Part shown: in pieces, positions 8,341 to 17,442 of the stretch
Position numbering within the stretch: position 1 is the first letter of the stretch
Layout: each line of letters begins with the position of its first letter
Assembly: GCA_021776795.1 (NCBI GenBank)
Contig: JAJFFC010000028.1
Coordinates: 124,001-188,000, forward strand
Length of the DNA stretch: 64,000 bases
Reading direction: 5' to 3'
Source: Planctomycetota bacterium
GTDB lineage: Bacteria > Planctomycetota > UBA1135
Program-made: the position numbers and the translations under genes
The notes under the pieces: generated by a model
What the model was told of the DNA's origin: nothing
The model's input: only the letters and a program-made list of their open reading frames with translations
Databases searched by the model: none

Positions 8341-9543
8341 ATGATTGAGCAGTGGTTGGAGCAGCGCGCGCGTGGAGAGGAGCAAAGGCAGGAGGACATC
8401 GCCGGATTTGTCACCGGGGTGGTCGAGGGCAGCATCAGCCCGGCGCAAATCGGCGCCTGGTTGGCTTTCGTCTTTACCCGCGGTATGTCCGCCCAGGAAA
8501 CGGTGTGGCTCACCGAAGCCATGACCCAAAGTGGCGACACCCTGAGCTGGGACGGCCTGGAAGGTCCCTTCGTCGACAAGCACTCCACCGGCGGTATCGG
8601 CGACAAGGTTTCCCTGGTCTTGGCACCGCTTTGGGCTGCGCTGGGCCAACGTGTACCGATGCTTTCCGGCCGCGGGTTGGGCATCACCGGCGGTACTCTC
8701 GACAAGCTCGAAGCGATTCCTGGCTACCGCACTGACCTTAGCGTGCCTGAATTGCGCACGGTGCTCGATGAGGTCGGTTGCTTCATCAATGGCCAAACCG
8801 GCGACCTCGCCCCGGCCGATCGCATTCTTTATGCCACGCGCAATGAAACCGGCACCGTGGCTTCGGTGCCGTTGATTACGGCTTCGATTCTGTCGAAGAA
8901 GTTGGTCGAAGGTCTCGACCTCTTGGTCATGGACGTGAAGTGCGGCAGTGGCGCGTTCATGAAAACCCAAGCCGAAGCCGAGGCACTGGCCGAATCTCTG
9001 GAACGTGTCGGCACTGGGGCAGGAGTGGAGATGCGCGTGCGCTTGACCGATATGTCCACGCCCTTGGGCTGTGGCATCGGCAATGCTTTGGAAGTGCAAG
9101 AGGCGGCGCAATGCCTGCAAGGCCAAGGCCCGCAGGATTTGGAAGATTTGGTCGTGGAACTCAGTGGCATGGGCGAGGCCGGGCGCCAAGCTCTGCGCGA
9201 CGGCAGCGCCTTCGCCAAATGGCAAGGCATGGTGCGCGGGCATGGCGGTGATCCTGAAGCCTCCCTGCATGGTTCTGATGCCACGAAAATGGTTCTCCAG
9301 AGCACGCACAGCGGTCAAGTGCAAAGCCTCGATGCGGGCGGCATCGGTCGTGCCGCTTTCGTGCTTGGCGCAGGCCGACGCCATGCCACCGACCCGGTCC
9401 ATTTCGGCGTCGGCCTTCAGCTTCTGAAGAAACCCGGTGACCCCGTGCATGCCGGCGAAGACCTCGTCGAAATCTGGCACGCACAAGGTCATGGTCTAGA
9501 AGAAGCGCAACCAGCAGTGGAAGCGGCCTACCACATCAAGTAG
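8341..9543 (+). CDS. deoA: Thymidine / pyrimidine-nucleoside phosphorylase
   Basis: The enzyme splits thymidine or uridine with phosphate to the base and (deoxy)ribose-1-phosphate. Family motifs are clear: KHSTGGIGDKVSL (phosphate binding), SGRGLGITGGTLDKLE, and the catalytic helix region DVKCGSGAFMK. The 400 residues compare with about 430-440 in typical DeoA/Pdp proteins, the difference being mostly at the C-terminal alpha/beta domain. Whether it is a DeoA (thymidine-specific) or a Pdp (broad) enzyme cannot be settled by eye. It is followed after 22 nt by the membrane-fusion-like gene. Confidence 0.92.
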   Translation: MIEQWLEQRARGEEQRQEDIAGFVTGVVEGSISPAQIGAWLAFVFTRGMSAQETVWLTEAMTQSGDTLSWDGLEGPFVDKHSTGGIGDKVSLVLAPLWAALGQRVPMLSGRGLGITGGTLDKLEAIPGYRTDLSVPELRTVLDEVGCFINGQTGDLAPADRILYATRNETGTVASVPLITASILSKKLVEGLDLLVMDVKCGSGAFMKTQAEAEALAESLERVGTGAGVEMRVRLTDMSTPLGCGIGNALEVQEAAQCLQGQGPQDLEDLVVELSGMGEAGRQALRDGSAFAKWQGMVRGHGGDPEASLHGSDATKMVLQSTHSGQVQSLDAGGIGRAAFVLGAGRRHATDPVHFGVGLQLLKKPGDPVHAGEDLVEIWHAQGHGLEEAQPAVEAAYHIK

Positions 9544-9565
9544 AACAAGAAGCCCCGGCTTCTCC

Positions 9566-11383
9566 ATGTCTGCCGCATCCCCTCTTCAGGTCTACTTCCT
9601 CACCGAAGGCGACGGCCCTCCCGCCGCCGTCGTGGCGTTGGCAGCGGCCGATGGCGTGGAGCTCCATGGCGCCGGGGTGCAAGGCTTTTTGCGCCAACTC
9701 GAAGAGGACACGCTTGGCTTGCCCGACGCGCTATTGGTGGCCGGTGGCAGCTCGCTTTTGGCCACATTGCGGCGCCATCCGCTGACCGCCTGCCTGCCGA
9801 TTTTTGTTTGGGGTCCGCCAGCTGCGGCACCGCCCGCCAGCGATGGCGTGTTGTTGCATATAGATGCCGCTGCACGTGCGCGCATCGAGCGCTGGCGCCA
9901 AGCCCTAGATGGCAGCTTTGCCTGCCCACAAGAACCAGGCGAACAACGTCGCGAAGCCTGCTTCCGGCGCTGGTTGTGGAGCCGGGGCAGTGGGGCAGTC
10001 ACCGATGCCCAAGTCTTTGGCATCACCGCAGCGCGCACCAGTTTGCGGCAATGGGAAGAAGAAGGTTGGGTGCAATCGCCGGCCGTGCGCGGCGGCATCT
10101 GGATGGTGCGCGCACCGGAACCCGTCGCCGAAGTCAAGCCAGCGCCCAATCCCGGCCTAACGCCGCCAGCAGCCGAACCAATGGCGCTGCCGCCACGCCG
10201 GCGTGGACCTTCCTGGCTGCTTGCCGGCGCCTTGCTGGGGATTGCCGGCGGACTGTGGTGGTGGGGTCCATGGGACATGATCGAAACCACGCCATCGGCC
10301 AACATGGCCAAGACTCAGGAAAAGCCGGAGCAAAATCCAGCCGCAGCCAAGGGTGTGCAAGAAGCCGGCTTCCGCAAGCCAAGTGCCTCTGCCGAAACCT
10401 TGCCGGAGTTATTGCTGCAAGGGCGATTGCGTTGGCAATTGACTCCTTTGTTTGCCGCGCAGGCTGGAGTGCTCGAAGAATGGGTTCTAGCTCCTGGACA
10501 AAACGCTTCCGAGGGCGAGGTCTTGGCTTGGTTGCGCCCGCATCAGGAACAGCAGCTGTTGGCAAAGTTGGATTTGCAAATCGAACAGGCGGAGCAAGGC
10601 CTGCGCGAGGCCTTGACTGAGGCGCGTCAAGCCTTTGAACGCGAAGGGCGTGATTTGCGCGCAACGGCGCAAGAGCAAGAAGCGCGTTTGCATCGTTTGC
10701 AGGCGCAGCGACCGTCCAAGCTCGCGGCCTATCAACGCGCTAAAGACTTAGCTGATCAAGGCGTGTTGGCCTATCGCGAGATTCGGAGTGAATGGGATGC
10801 GCTGCAACAAGTCGACGAAGACATCGCCGAAGTCACGGTTGCCGAAGGCCGCGCCCAAGAACAGTGGCAGGCCTATCAAGATCGAGCTTGGCAAGAAGAT
10901 GACCTCGCCCTGGGCTTGCGTGCGCAAAAGCAGTCTTTGGAGAGTCAGCGCCAAGCCGCGCTGGAAGGCCCTGGGCGAGAATCCTTATTGGTGCCCGCTA
11001 GCGGATGGATCTTGCCACAGGTCGATAGCGGTGCTGCGGTCTTGCCCGGCCAATTGTTGGCACAAGTGCAAGTCGAAGACCATGCCCGGGTGGAAGTGGT
11101 GTTGCCCACCGCATCCTGGAAGCCGGACTACCTACAAGGCAGTGCGCGCCTAAGGCCAATCGGCGAAGAAGGCCCGTGGATGCCGACTCGCATCGAAGAG
11201 GCAACTTCGCGCCCCGATGGCACCACCTTGTTGCAATTGCGTTTGCCGGTCGGGTGGCTGGCCTTGGACCCAGAGCAGCATGGCCAAGGAAACTGGGCTT
11301 TGGAGTGCCGCCTCACCGCGCCGGTGGGCTCTCTGCCAGAGGAAAGCCAACCTTTGGCCGAGGAAGACGTAGAGTCTTCATGA
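9566..11383 (+). CDS. Chimeric protein: receiver-like N-terminus, single TM helix, HlyD-type membrane-fusion C-terminus
   Basis: Length is 605 residues. Residues ~1-120 have an alternating hydrophobic pattern like a degenerate response-regulator receiver (DALLVAGGSSLL...LPIFVWG) without a convincing phospho-Asp pocket. Residues ~125-185 may be a small winged-helix-like segment (FGITAARTSLRQWEEEGWV). A Pro-rich linker and one membrane helix follow (SWLLAGALLGIAGGLWWWG, ~214-233). The rest looks like a periplasmic adaptor: a half-lipoyl segment (LAPGQNASEGEVLAWL), a ~150-residue coiled-coil hairpin rich in Gln/Glu/Arg, then the second lipoyl half (SGWILPQVDSGAAVLPGQLLA) and a beta-barrel part. 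No transporter gene is adjacent. Its stop overlaps the next start (ATGA). Role unknown. Confidence 0.7.
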   Translation: MSAASPLQVYFLTEGDGPPAAVVALAAADGVELHGAGVQGFLRQLEEDTLGLPDALLVAGGSSLLATLRRHPLTACLPIFVWGPPAAAPPASDGVLLHIDAAARARIERWRQALDGSFACPQEPGEQRREACFRRWLWSRGSGAVTDAQVFGITAARTSLRQWEEEGWVQSPAVRGGIWMVRAPEPVAEVKPAPNPGLTPPAAEPMALPPRRRGPSWLLAGALLGIAGGLWWWGPWDMIETTPSANMAKTQEKPEQNPAAAKGVQEAGFRKPSASAETLPELLLQGRLRWQLTPLFAAQAGVLEEWVLAPGQNASEGEVLAWLRPHQEQQLLAKLDLQIEQAEQGLREALTEARQAFEREGRDLRATAQEQEARLHRLQAQRPSKLAAYQRAKDLADQGVLAYREIRSEWDALQQVDEDIAEVTVAEGRAQEQWQAYQDRAWQEDDLALGLRAQKQSLESQRQAALEGPGRESLLVPASGWILPQVDSGAAVLPGQLLAQVQVEDHARVEVVLPTASWKPDYLQGSARLRPIGEEGPWMPTRIEEATSRPDGTTLLQLRLPVGWLALDPEQHGQGNWALECRLTAPVGSLPEESQPLAEEDVESS

Positions 11384-11784
11384 TGCGTGTGTTCCCTCAC
11401 TCCTTGCGTGTGGGTCTATTGACCCTCGGATTCTTGCTGCCCTCCTGCGCCCTCGCCGTGGGTGCCGCCATTGGTGCTGGTGCGGTGTATTCCCTCGGCG
11501 AAGATGGCATCCAGGTTTTTCTCGATGCACCGATGGAAGATGTGCTGGCCGCAACCCAAGCCGAGCTTGCCGACCATGGCGAAATGGAACGAGAAGACAT
11601 CGGCAAGAAAGATGCCCTGCTCGAATCCAAAGATGAGGAGTTTCGCTACACCGTGACCCTCAAGGCAGTGACCGAGAGCACCACCGAATTGGTGATTCGT
11701 GCTCGCCGTTGGGCCAAGTTGGCTCCGGCGCCGGAAGAAGCCAAGCGTTTGGCCGACCGCATTGCCTTCCGTCTTGATTCGTAA
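11380..11784 (+). CDS. DUF3568-type lipoprotein
   Basis: A 134-residue protein starting at the ATG that overlaps the previous stop. The N-terminus is an export signal with a lipobox-like LLPSC. The remainder (AIGAGAVYSLGEDGIQVFLD, then alternating strands ending RARRWAKLAPAPEEAKRLADRIAFRL) matches the DUF3568 pattern: a Gly/Ala-rich loop followed by an alpha/beta domain. A longer frame from 11176 exists but overlaps the upstream gene extensively and lacks a signal at its N-terminus. The overlap suggests co-translation with the membrane-fusion-like protein. Function is unknown. Confidence 0.72.
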   Translation: MMRVFPHSLRVGLLTLGFLLPSCALAVGAAIGAGAVYSLGEDGIQVFLDAPMEDVLAATQAELADHGEMEREDIGKKDALLESKDEEFRYTVTLKAVTESTTELVIRARRWAKLAPAPEEAKRLADRIAFRLDS

Positions 11785-11787
11785 GTC

Positions 11788-12519
11788 ATGACCGACCAAG
11801 ACTCGGCGCGCCTGTTGCCGCACTTGCATGAGGTTGAGGGTCGGTTGGGTTTAGAGGGAGAAGCCGGGCGCCTCGAAGTCGATTTTGTCGGCGGACGCAC
11901 CGGTCATCGTCTGCGTCATGGCGGTGGTCGTGGACAAACTTTGGCCCGCGCGGTGGGGGCCGGCAAAGGGCGCAGCTTGCCGCGCATTCTCGATGCCACT
12001 GCCGGCCTTGGGCGCGATGCCGCCGTTTTGGCAACCATTGGTTGTCCAGTGCTGGCCGTCGAGCGCCAAGCTCCTATCTTCGCGCTTCTGGCCGATGGCC
12101 TTGCCCGGGCTTTGGCCGATGAGGAAACCGCGGCCTTGTTGCGGGGACACTTGCAGATTCTAGAGGCCGATGCCACCCAACTCCTAGACGCCTGGGCACA
12201 AGACGCCACCGCGACACCCCTCGCCAGCTTTGTCCCCGAGGTGATCTACCTCGACCCGATGCACCCGCCTCGGCGCAAAGCGGCGCAAGTGCGCAAAGAA
12301 ATGCGCGTCTTCCGCGACCTGGTTGGCATCGATCAAGATCAGCAGCAACTGCTCGCGGCTGCCTTGGGTTGTGCAGTCGAGCGCGTGGTGGTCAAGCGCC
12401 CGATGGGCGCAGACGCCCTGCTCCCGGGAGTGGCACAACGACTCAGTGGGAAAACCACATGTTACGACCTCTATTTACGCCCTAAGAAGGGTGAACCCGC
12501 AAGCCTGCGGAAGGGTTAG
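11788..12519 (+). CDS. rsmJ: 16S rRNA (guanine1516-N2)-methyltransferase RsmJ
   Basis: 243 residues. The class I SAM-methyltransferase core is recognisable by LDATAGLGRDAAVLA (motif I), the acidic residue of VERQAPI, and YLDPMHPPRRKAAQVRKEM, which corresponds to the DPM-P catalytic motif of RsmJ. The RVVVKRP strand near the end is also RsmJ-specific. It methylates N2 of a guanine in the 30S subunit decoding region. It starts 3 nt after the lipoprotein stop and is followed 31 nt later by nadA. Confidence 0.9.
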   Translation: MTDQDSARLLPHLHEVEGRLGLEGEAGRLEVDFVGGRTGHRLRHGGGRGQTLARAVGAGKGRSLPRILDATAGLGRDAAVLATIGCPVLAVERQAPIFALLADGLARALADEETAALLRGHLQILEADATQLLDAWAQDATATPLASFVPEVIYLDPMHPPRRKAAQVRKEMRVFRDLVGIDQDQQQLLAAALGCAVERVVVKRPMGADALLPGVAQRLSGKTTCYDLYLRPKKGEPASLRKG

Positions 12520-12550
12520 AATCTTCGTTTCGGCCCGAGCCGACCAAGCC

Positions 12551-13507
12551 ATGAGCGAGCAAGCAGCGCTACTGAACCTTCCGGAACCCGCCGAAATGCG
12601 GGACTGGGCCACCGAGAACGGCATCCTGATTTTGGCGCATAGCTATCAGGACGGTTTCTTGCAGGAAGCGGCGCACTTTGTCGGTGATTCTCTGGAGTTG
12701 GCGCGCCAAGCTGCCGCCGCCGATGCCAAGGCCATCTGCTTCTGCGGCGTGCACTTCATGGCCGAAACCGCAAAGATTCTCAGCCCCGAGGCCGAAGTCT
12801 TCATTCCCGACATGGCGGCCGGCTGTTCGCTGGCCGACTCCTGCAAGGCCGAGGACTTAATCGCTTATCAGGAGCACCTGACCACGAAGTTGGGCAAGCG
12901 CCCGGTGACCATTGCCTATGTCAACTGCACCGCCGCAGTCAAAGCGGCTTGCGACATCATCTGCACCAGCGGCAACGCGCGCCAGGTCGTGGAGTCTATT
13001 CCCGGGGATCAGCCGATTTTGTTCGTGCCCGACCGTCACCTCGGCGGTTGGCTGAATGAAACCTTGGGGCGCGACATGATCTTGTGGAACGGCGCTTGCG
13101 AAGTACATGAGCTGTTCTCAGTCGAAACCCTGCGTGAGCAAAAGGCCGCGCACCCCGGCGCCATCGTGATTTCGCACCCCGAATGCCCCAAGCCAGTGCG
13201 TGACGAAAGCGATCATATTCTGGGCACCGCGGGCATGCTCAAGTTGGTCAAGGCTTCAGCGGGGGAGACCTTCATCATCGGCACCGAAGCGAACATGATT
13301 TATCGCTTCGAAAAGGAAGCGCCGCAGAACACCTATCTGCCGGCGCCCGGGGCCAGTTGCGCGTGCAACTTGTGCCCGCATATGCAGCGCAACACCCCCG
13401 AGAAATTGTGGGCTGCTTTGCATAATCGCGGCCCGCAAGTCGAGGTTGCTCCCGAGCACATGGATGCCGCGCGTCGCTCTTTGGAGCGCATGCTCGCCAT
13501 CATCTAA
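12551..13507 (+). CDS. nadA: Quinolinate synthase NadA
   Basis: NadA condenses iminoaspartate with dihydroxyacetone phosphate to quinolinate, the first committed step toward NAD. I chose the ATG at 12551 (MSEQAALLNL), giving 318 residues; an open frame extends upstream inside rsmJ but is not homologous. Conserved parts are ILAHSYQ, FCGVHFMAETAKIL (Cys65, a [4Fe-4S] ligand), the CTS segment near residue 140, and the C-terminal CACNLCPHM region that supplies the last cluster cysteine. A TAGAAT element lies 28 nt before the ATG. No nadB or nadC is adjacent. The stop overlaps the convergent MauG-like gene. Confidence 0.95.
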   Translation: MSEQAALLNLPEPAEMRDWATENGILILAHSYQDGFLQEAAHFVGDSLELARQAAAADAKAICFCGVHFMAETAKILSPEAEVFIPDMAAGCSLADSCKAEDLIAYQEHLTTKLGKRPVTIAYVNCTAAVKAACDIICTSGNARQVVESIPGDQPILFVPDRHLGGWLNETLGRDMILWNGACEVHELFSVETLREQKAAHPGAIVISHPECPKPVRDESDHILGTAGMLKLVKASAGETFIIGTEANMIYRFEKEAPQNTYLPAPGASCACNLCPHMQRNTPEKLWAALHNRGPQVEVAPEHMDAARRSLERMLAII

Positions 13508-14820
13508 TCCGGCGCGCGGCGCAGTTCTTCCGGCAGTGGAGGACTATCCAACGTGCGCAAGAAGGCGGCCAAGTCTTTGCGCTCCTGCAAGGTCATGCGC
13601 GGACGAGTCAGCGTTTCTTCGCGATGCCCAATCGGTGGCTGCCCCGGCAACTGCTGATAGAAGAACACCACTTCTTCAATGGTGTCAAAGCGCCCATCGT
13701 GCATATAGGGAGCGGTTCGCCCAAGATTACGCAAGGTCGGCGTTTTGTATGCGCCATAAGTATGGCTGTCATAGAACAAATAACGCAGCTTGACGTTGGT
13801 CTCCAAGTCAGGCGCGTCGCTGTACGGCCCCATGCCGTTGAAGGGGTCTAAGCGCAGCTTCTGAATGCCATCGGGACGTCCATGGTCAAAGTCTTCGTCG
13901 ACGCCAACCTCATGGCCGACGTTATGAAACTCGCGGTCGCTCATCAGCGGAGTGAAGTGGCAGTTGTGGCACGACGCCTTGCCCATAAACAACTCCAAGC
14001 CGCGTTGCGCGGCAATCGAAATCGCATCTTTGTCGGCGCCCTCTGCGCCAGGAGTCAACACTGAAGCAGCGAAGCGGTCAAAGGGCGCTGGTTGGATCAC
14101 TAACTTGCGCTCGAAGGCGGCAATGGCCTTGCCGCAATAGGCAAAGGCTTGATTGATGGCTTCTTGGTCCTCGGCGCTCATGCTGGCCCAGGCCTTGTAG
14201 GCAGGCAGACCTTCCGTTGGCATGGACAAATCAGACACATCGTGAAACATGCCGGTGGGAGCAGGTGGCCGTGGCCGCGCGCCATCGGGGAAACGCTTGC
14301 GGTCGTCCAAGCCTTCCGGCATAGCGCCAAAGAGCTCTTCATAGGCTTTGCGCAAGTCCGGCGTTTCAGCGACATAACGCACCATATCGGTGCGTGAACC
14401 GGCCATCTCCACTGGGTTCTCGACGGGGCCTAAAGCCTGCGACCACAGACTGTCGGCGCGACCATCCCAAAAGAACCAACGTTGTTCGGCAGCGCCCAAC
14501 AAGGTGGGGGCGTTGCGTCGGCCGAGAGAGACACCTAAAGAAGTGGGGCGGCCATCGGACCAACCCTTCTCCGGGTCATGGCAAGTTGCGCAGGACACCG
14601 TACCGCTGGGGGATAAACCCGGGTCAAAGAACAAAATCTGGCCAAATCGTGCTGCCCTGGGGTCGTCGGCAAAGCGATTGGACGGCGAAGGCGGCGGCGT
14701 TTGCGGAAGCTTGGTCAGTAAGCGCAACAAAGCTTGCTCGCGCTGATCGAAATAAGGGCGTTCTTCCTCCTGCGCCTGCATCGGCGCGACGAAGAGAGCG
14801 AAAGCAAGCGAAAGCCACAT
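13504..14820 (-). CDS. Secreted dihaem cytochrome c peroxidase / MauG-like protein
   Basis: 438 residues starting MWLSLAFALFVAPMQAQ, a signal peptide. Two c-haem motifs are visible, CATCH in the N-terminal domain and CHNCH in the C-terminal domain, as in the bacterial CcpA/MauG family, and LRNLGRTAPYMHDGRFDTIEEVVFFY is the characteristic C-terminal segment. Such enzymes reduce H2O2 or oxidise a partner protein in the periplasm. The gene starts 2 nt after the YtkA-like lipoprotein, so the two are almost certainly co-expressed. I rejected the longer N-terminus because it overlaps that gene. The true substrate (peroxide versus partner maturation) is open. Confidence 0.9.
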   Translation of the reverse strand: MWLSLAFALFVAPMQAQEEERPYFDQREQALLRLLTKLPQTPPPSPSNRFADDPRAARFGQILFFDPGLSPSGTVSCATCHDPEKGWSDGRPTSLGVSLGRRNAPTLLGAAEQRWFFWDGRADSLWSQALGPVENPVEMAGSRTDMVRYVAETPDLRKAYEELFGAMPEGLDDRKRFPDGARPRPPAPTGMFHDVSDLSMPTEGLPAYKAWASMSAEDQEAINQAFAYCGKAIAAFERKLVIQPAPFDRFAASVLTPGAEGADKDAISIAAQRGLELFMGKASCHNCHFTPLMSDREFHNVGHEVGVDEDFDHGRPDGIQKLRLDPFNGMGPYSDAPDLETNVKLRYLFYDSHTYGAYKTPTLRNLGRTAPYMHDGRFDTIEEVVFFYQQLPGQPPIGHREETLTRPRMTLQERKDLAAFLRTLDSPPLPEELRRAPD

Positions 14821-14822
14821 GG

Positions 14823-15233
14823 TTAGCGCGGGCCGATATGGACCGGGAAGTCGATTTGGTACCAGCCTTCGGTGGTCTGCGCATTCACGCTCATCACCCA
14901 CGCACCAGGCATATGGAAATTCATGCCGTGTACCCACCAACCCTTATCCTCACTCCAAGTGATTTCCGGTTTGGTGATCATGCCATGCTTGTGCGCAGGC
15001 ATGTCGGCGTCGAACTCGAGCGCAATCAGTTCCGTGCCTTCCGCGACAAACTGAATGCTGCAGTATTCGTTCAGCGGAAATGGCTCCACGCTGGATTGAT
15101 AACGCAGCGTGCCTTGGGTCAGCGTGACCGCAGGTCCGTCAGGAGCTCCGCGAATGATGACCGGTTCCGGGGCAATCAGCTGACATGCTCCGCAAGCCAG
15201 CACGAGTGCGGCGCAGGATAAGAAGCGTGGCAT
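14823..15233 (-). CDS. YtkA-like lipoprotein
   Basis: 136 residues with an N-terminal signal and cysteines (LACGAC) fitting lipidation. The mature part has the YtkA/FixH-like pattern: MPAHKHGM, then HGMNFHMPGAWVMSVNA, a small beta-sandwich. His/Met richness would suit copper binding, as in related periplasmic copper proteins, but this is not shown. It is the first gene of a two-gene unit with the MauG-like peroxidase. A TAGGAT element ends 6 nt before its ATG. Confidence 0.72.
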   Translation of the reverse strand: MPRFLSCAALVLACGACQLIAPEPVIIRGAPDGPAVTLTQGTLRYQSSVEPFPLNEYCSIQFVAEGTELIALEFDADMPAHKHGMITKPEITWSEDKGWWVHGMNFHMPGAWVMSVNAQTTEGWYQIDFPVHIGPR

Positions 15234-15239
15234 GCGCGC

Positions 15240-15245
15240 ATCCTA
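15240..15245 (-). promoter_or_regulatory. -10-like TAGGAT, 6 nt before start codon
   Basis: On the minus strand TAGGAT ends 6 nt before the ATG at 15233. This is one of the clearest members of the window-wide leaderless-type set. Confidence 0.5.
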
Positions 15246-15277
15246 AAGTCGCGCCGCAGAGCACTTGGTAGACCGGC

Positions 15278-16207
15278 CTAGAAGTTAGAAAAAAACGCCC
15301 ACAACTCTTGATTGATGTCAATCGCTTGGCTCACCGGATCGCCGATGGCCGAACTGTGGCCTGGCCAGCTATGGCCGCCATCGCCGAGTAACCAGTAGTG
15401 AATCGGTGCACCGGTACCTGCGGCGGTGGCTTCAAAGCGTCGGCCTGCACCTCGGCGTTCGGCGAGTTGCGGCAGACTCGTCTGGTTGACCACTGCGAAG
15501 GGAGCCAGGCTTTCGCGCTGGCTGCGGTAATCGGTGCCACTCACGCCACTGCCGACGCCACCCTGCAAGGGCACATTGTTGTCGAGCCTGCCGTGCACAG
15601 CCATGACCGGAATCGGTGCGGCCGGTAAACCGGGCATGCCCAATGCCGCCGCGTTGGGCCCAATCGCGGCCAATAGGTCCGGCGCTTCCATACCCAGGCG
15701 ATAACTCATCATGCCGCCGTTGCTGTGCCCGGTGGCGTAGACATGTGCCAGGTCCACCGGCCATTCGGCCGCCAAAGCAGCCACCATGTCGCGCGTGAAC
15801 TGGACATCGTTGATGTGGTTCTCGGCCGCCCAACCGCAACAGTTGCCCGAGTTCCAAGTTTGCAGGGCGAACCAGGGTGCACCGCCCAGGCGCCCGGTGC
15901 CTTCGGGGAAGACCAACAGAAACTCTTCCTGATCAGAGGTGAGGTAAAGCTCACTTTGATTCGCAAACTGGCGCGCATTGCCACCGCCGCCATGGAAAGC
16001 CAAAACCACTGGGAGCGTGAGTACGCCATCCCATGACGTCGGCACATGCACGCGATAGTAGCGGTCCATGCCACCACTCACGATGGTGCGCAGTTGCATG
16101 GTGGGGGCACCGAGCATGGCATCGGCGGCTTGGACTGGCTGAGGGGCAGCGAGGGCAAAAAGGGCCGCGGCGGAGGCGGTGAGGGCGCATAGTTGAGGGA
16201 GGCGCAT
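15278..16207 (-). CDS. Secreted alpha/beta-hydrolase esterase (PHB-depolymerase/LpqC-like)
   Basis: 309 residues with a signal peptide ending near PVQAAD. The catalytic layout of polyhydroxybutyrate-depolymerase-like and feruloyl-esterase-like hydrolases is visible: LAFHGGGGNARQFAN (oxyanion loop), the nucleophile elbow GHSNGGM, an acid candidate in VHGRLDNNVP, and GDGGHSWPG for the catalytic His. It should hydrolyse an extracellular ester such as a short polyester or acylated carbohydrate. No substrate-binding domain is attached. It is a single-gene unit between the YtkA-like gene and divergent fbaB. Confidence 0.87.
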   Translation of the reverse strand: MRLPQLCALTASAAALFALAAPQPVQAADAMLGAPTMQLRTIVSGGMDRYYRVHVPTSWDGVLTLPVVLAFHGGGGNARQFANQSELYLTSDQEEFLLVFPEGTGRLGGAPWFALQTWNSGNCCGWAAENHINDVQFTRDMVAALAAEWPVDLAHVYATGHSNGGMMSYRLGMEAPDLLAAIGPNAAALGMPGLPAAPIPVMAVHGRLDNNVPLQGGVGSGVSGTDYRSQRESLAPFAVVNQTSLPQLAERRGAGRRFEATAAGTGAPIHYWLLGDGGHSWPGHSSAIGDPVSQAIDINQELWAFFSNF

Positions 16208-16288
16208 ACGGGTTTGAACCCGCTACCTTCCATTTGGTTGCTTGCTTTTCGCTAAAATCTGGCCTTAGCCGGTACCCCCAACCCCGTC

Positions 16289-17350
16289 ATGTCCTCCTAC
16301 AGCAACATCCAAAGCCTTCTCGGCGATCAGGCCGAGTCCCTCCTCGGTCACACCTGCTCGACCATTTCTAAGGACCGCCTGCATCTGCCCGGCCCGAACT
16401 GGTTGGACAGCGTCCATAGCCAAAGTGACCGCCCGACCCGCGCTTTGGGTGGCTTGGCGGCCATGCTCAACCACGGTCGCCTCGGCGGCACCGGCTATGT
16501 GTCCATTCTTCCGGTGGACCAGGGCATCGAGCACACCGGGGGCGCTTCTTTTGCGCCGAACCCAGATTATTTCGACCCGGCCAACATCGTTGAGCTCGCG
16601 ATCGATGGCGGCTGCAATGCCGTGTGTTCCACCTTGGGCGTCCTCGGTTCGGTGTCGCGCCACTACGCGCACAAGATTCCGTTCATGGTCAAGTTGAACC
16701 ACAACGAAATCCTCAGCTACCCAAACTTCTACGACCAAACCATGTTCGCTTCGGTCGATCAGGCCTTCGACATGGGCGCGCAAGCCGTCGGCGCCACGAT
16801 TTACTTCGGCAGCCACGAGTCGCGCCGCCAGATCCAAGAAGTTTCCGAAGCCTTTAGCCGTGCGCATGAGCTCGGCATGGCCACGGTGCTGTGGTGCTAC
16901 TTGCGCAACAGCGCGTTCAAGAAAGATGGCGTCGACTATCACGACGCCGCCGACCTCACCGGTCAAGCCAACCACCTTGGCGTGACCATTCAGGCTGACA
17001 TCATCAAGCAGAAGCTGCCGACCAAGAACAACCCTGGTTTCACCGACATTGGTTTCGGCAAAACCCACGACAAGGTCTACAGCGAGCTTTCGAGCGATCA
17101 CCCAGTCGACATGTGCCGCTACCAGTTGGCCAACTGCTACATGGGGCGCTCCGGTCTGATCAACTCCGGTGGTGCTTCCGGCGCCAACGACTTGGCGCAA
17201 GCCGTCGAAACTGCGGTCGTCAACAAGCGCGCTGGCGGTATGGGCCTAATCTCGGGTCGCAAGGCCTTCCAGAAGGCCAAGGGCGAGGGCGTCGAACTGC
17301 TCCACGCCATCCAAGACGTCTATCTCTGCAACGACGTCACCATCGCCTAA
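16289..17350 (+). CDS. fbaB: Class I fructose-bisphosphate aldolase (DhnA/FbaB type)
   Basis: 353 residues of the archaeal-type class I aldolase family, cleaving fructose-1,6-bisphosphate to two triose phosphates. Segments [21 protein letters not shown] and VKLNHNEIL are typical of the long FbaB subgroup. Lys240 in [10 protein letters not shown] is the likely Schiff-base lysine by family analogy. A TAAAAT element lies 30 nt before the start. A strong hairpin ends the transcript. With gpmI at 47.6 kb this gives two lower-glycolysis/gluconeogenesis enzymes in the window, not linked to each other. Confidence 0.92.
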   Translation: MSSYSNIQSLLGDQAESLLGHTCSTISKDRLHLPGPNWLDSVHSQSDRPTRALGGLAAMLNHGRLGGTGYVSILPVDQGIEHTGGASFAPNPDYFDPANIVELAIDGGCNAVCSTLGVLGSVSRHYAHKIPFMVKLNHNEILSYPNFYDQTMFASVDQAFDMGAQAVGATIYFGSHESRRQIQEVSEAFSRAHELGMATVLWCYLRNSAFKKDGVDYHDAADLTGQANHLGVTIQADIIKQKLPTKNNPGFTDIGFGKTHDKVYSELSSDHPVDMCRYQLANCYMGRSGLINSGGASGANDLAQAVETAVVNKRAGGMGLISGRKAFQKAKGEGVELLHAIQDVYLCNDVTIA

Positions 17351-17373
17351 AGCTCGGCGATTCCTAAACAAAG

Positions 17374-17403
17374 GGGACCGACTTCCTGACGGAGGTCGGT
17401 CCC
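17374..17403. terminator. Intrinsic terminator after fbaB
   Basis: A 13-bp stem (one G-T pair) with a 4-nt loop lies 23 nt after the fbaB stop. On the minus strand it is followed by TTTGTTT, so it can also serve the convergent gene at 17443. Confidence 0.82.
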
Positions 17404-17442
17404 TGTTGCTTTGGCCGCGGCGGGCCAAACATGGAGCGGTGT

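Noticed and set aside
8191..9492. Long open frame antisense to deoA (433 codons)
   Set aside because: Composition-driven antisense frame: the + strand encodes a fully conserved phosphorylase, and the antisense product has no recognisable motif.
9549..9562. GAAGC/GCTTC hairpin between deoA and the next gene as a terminator
   Set aside because: Only 5 bp with no T-run, and the downstream gene starts 4 nt later.
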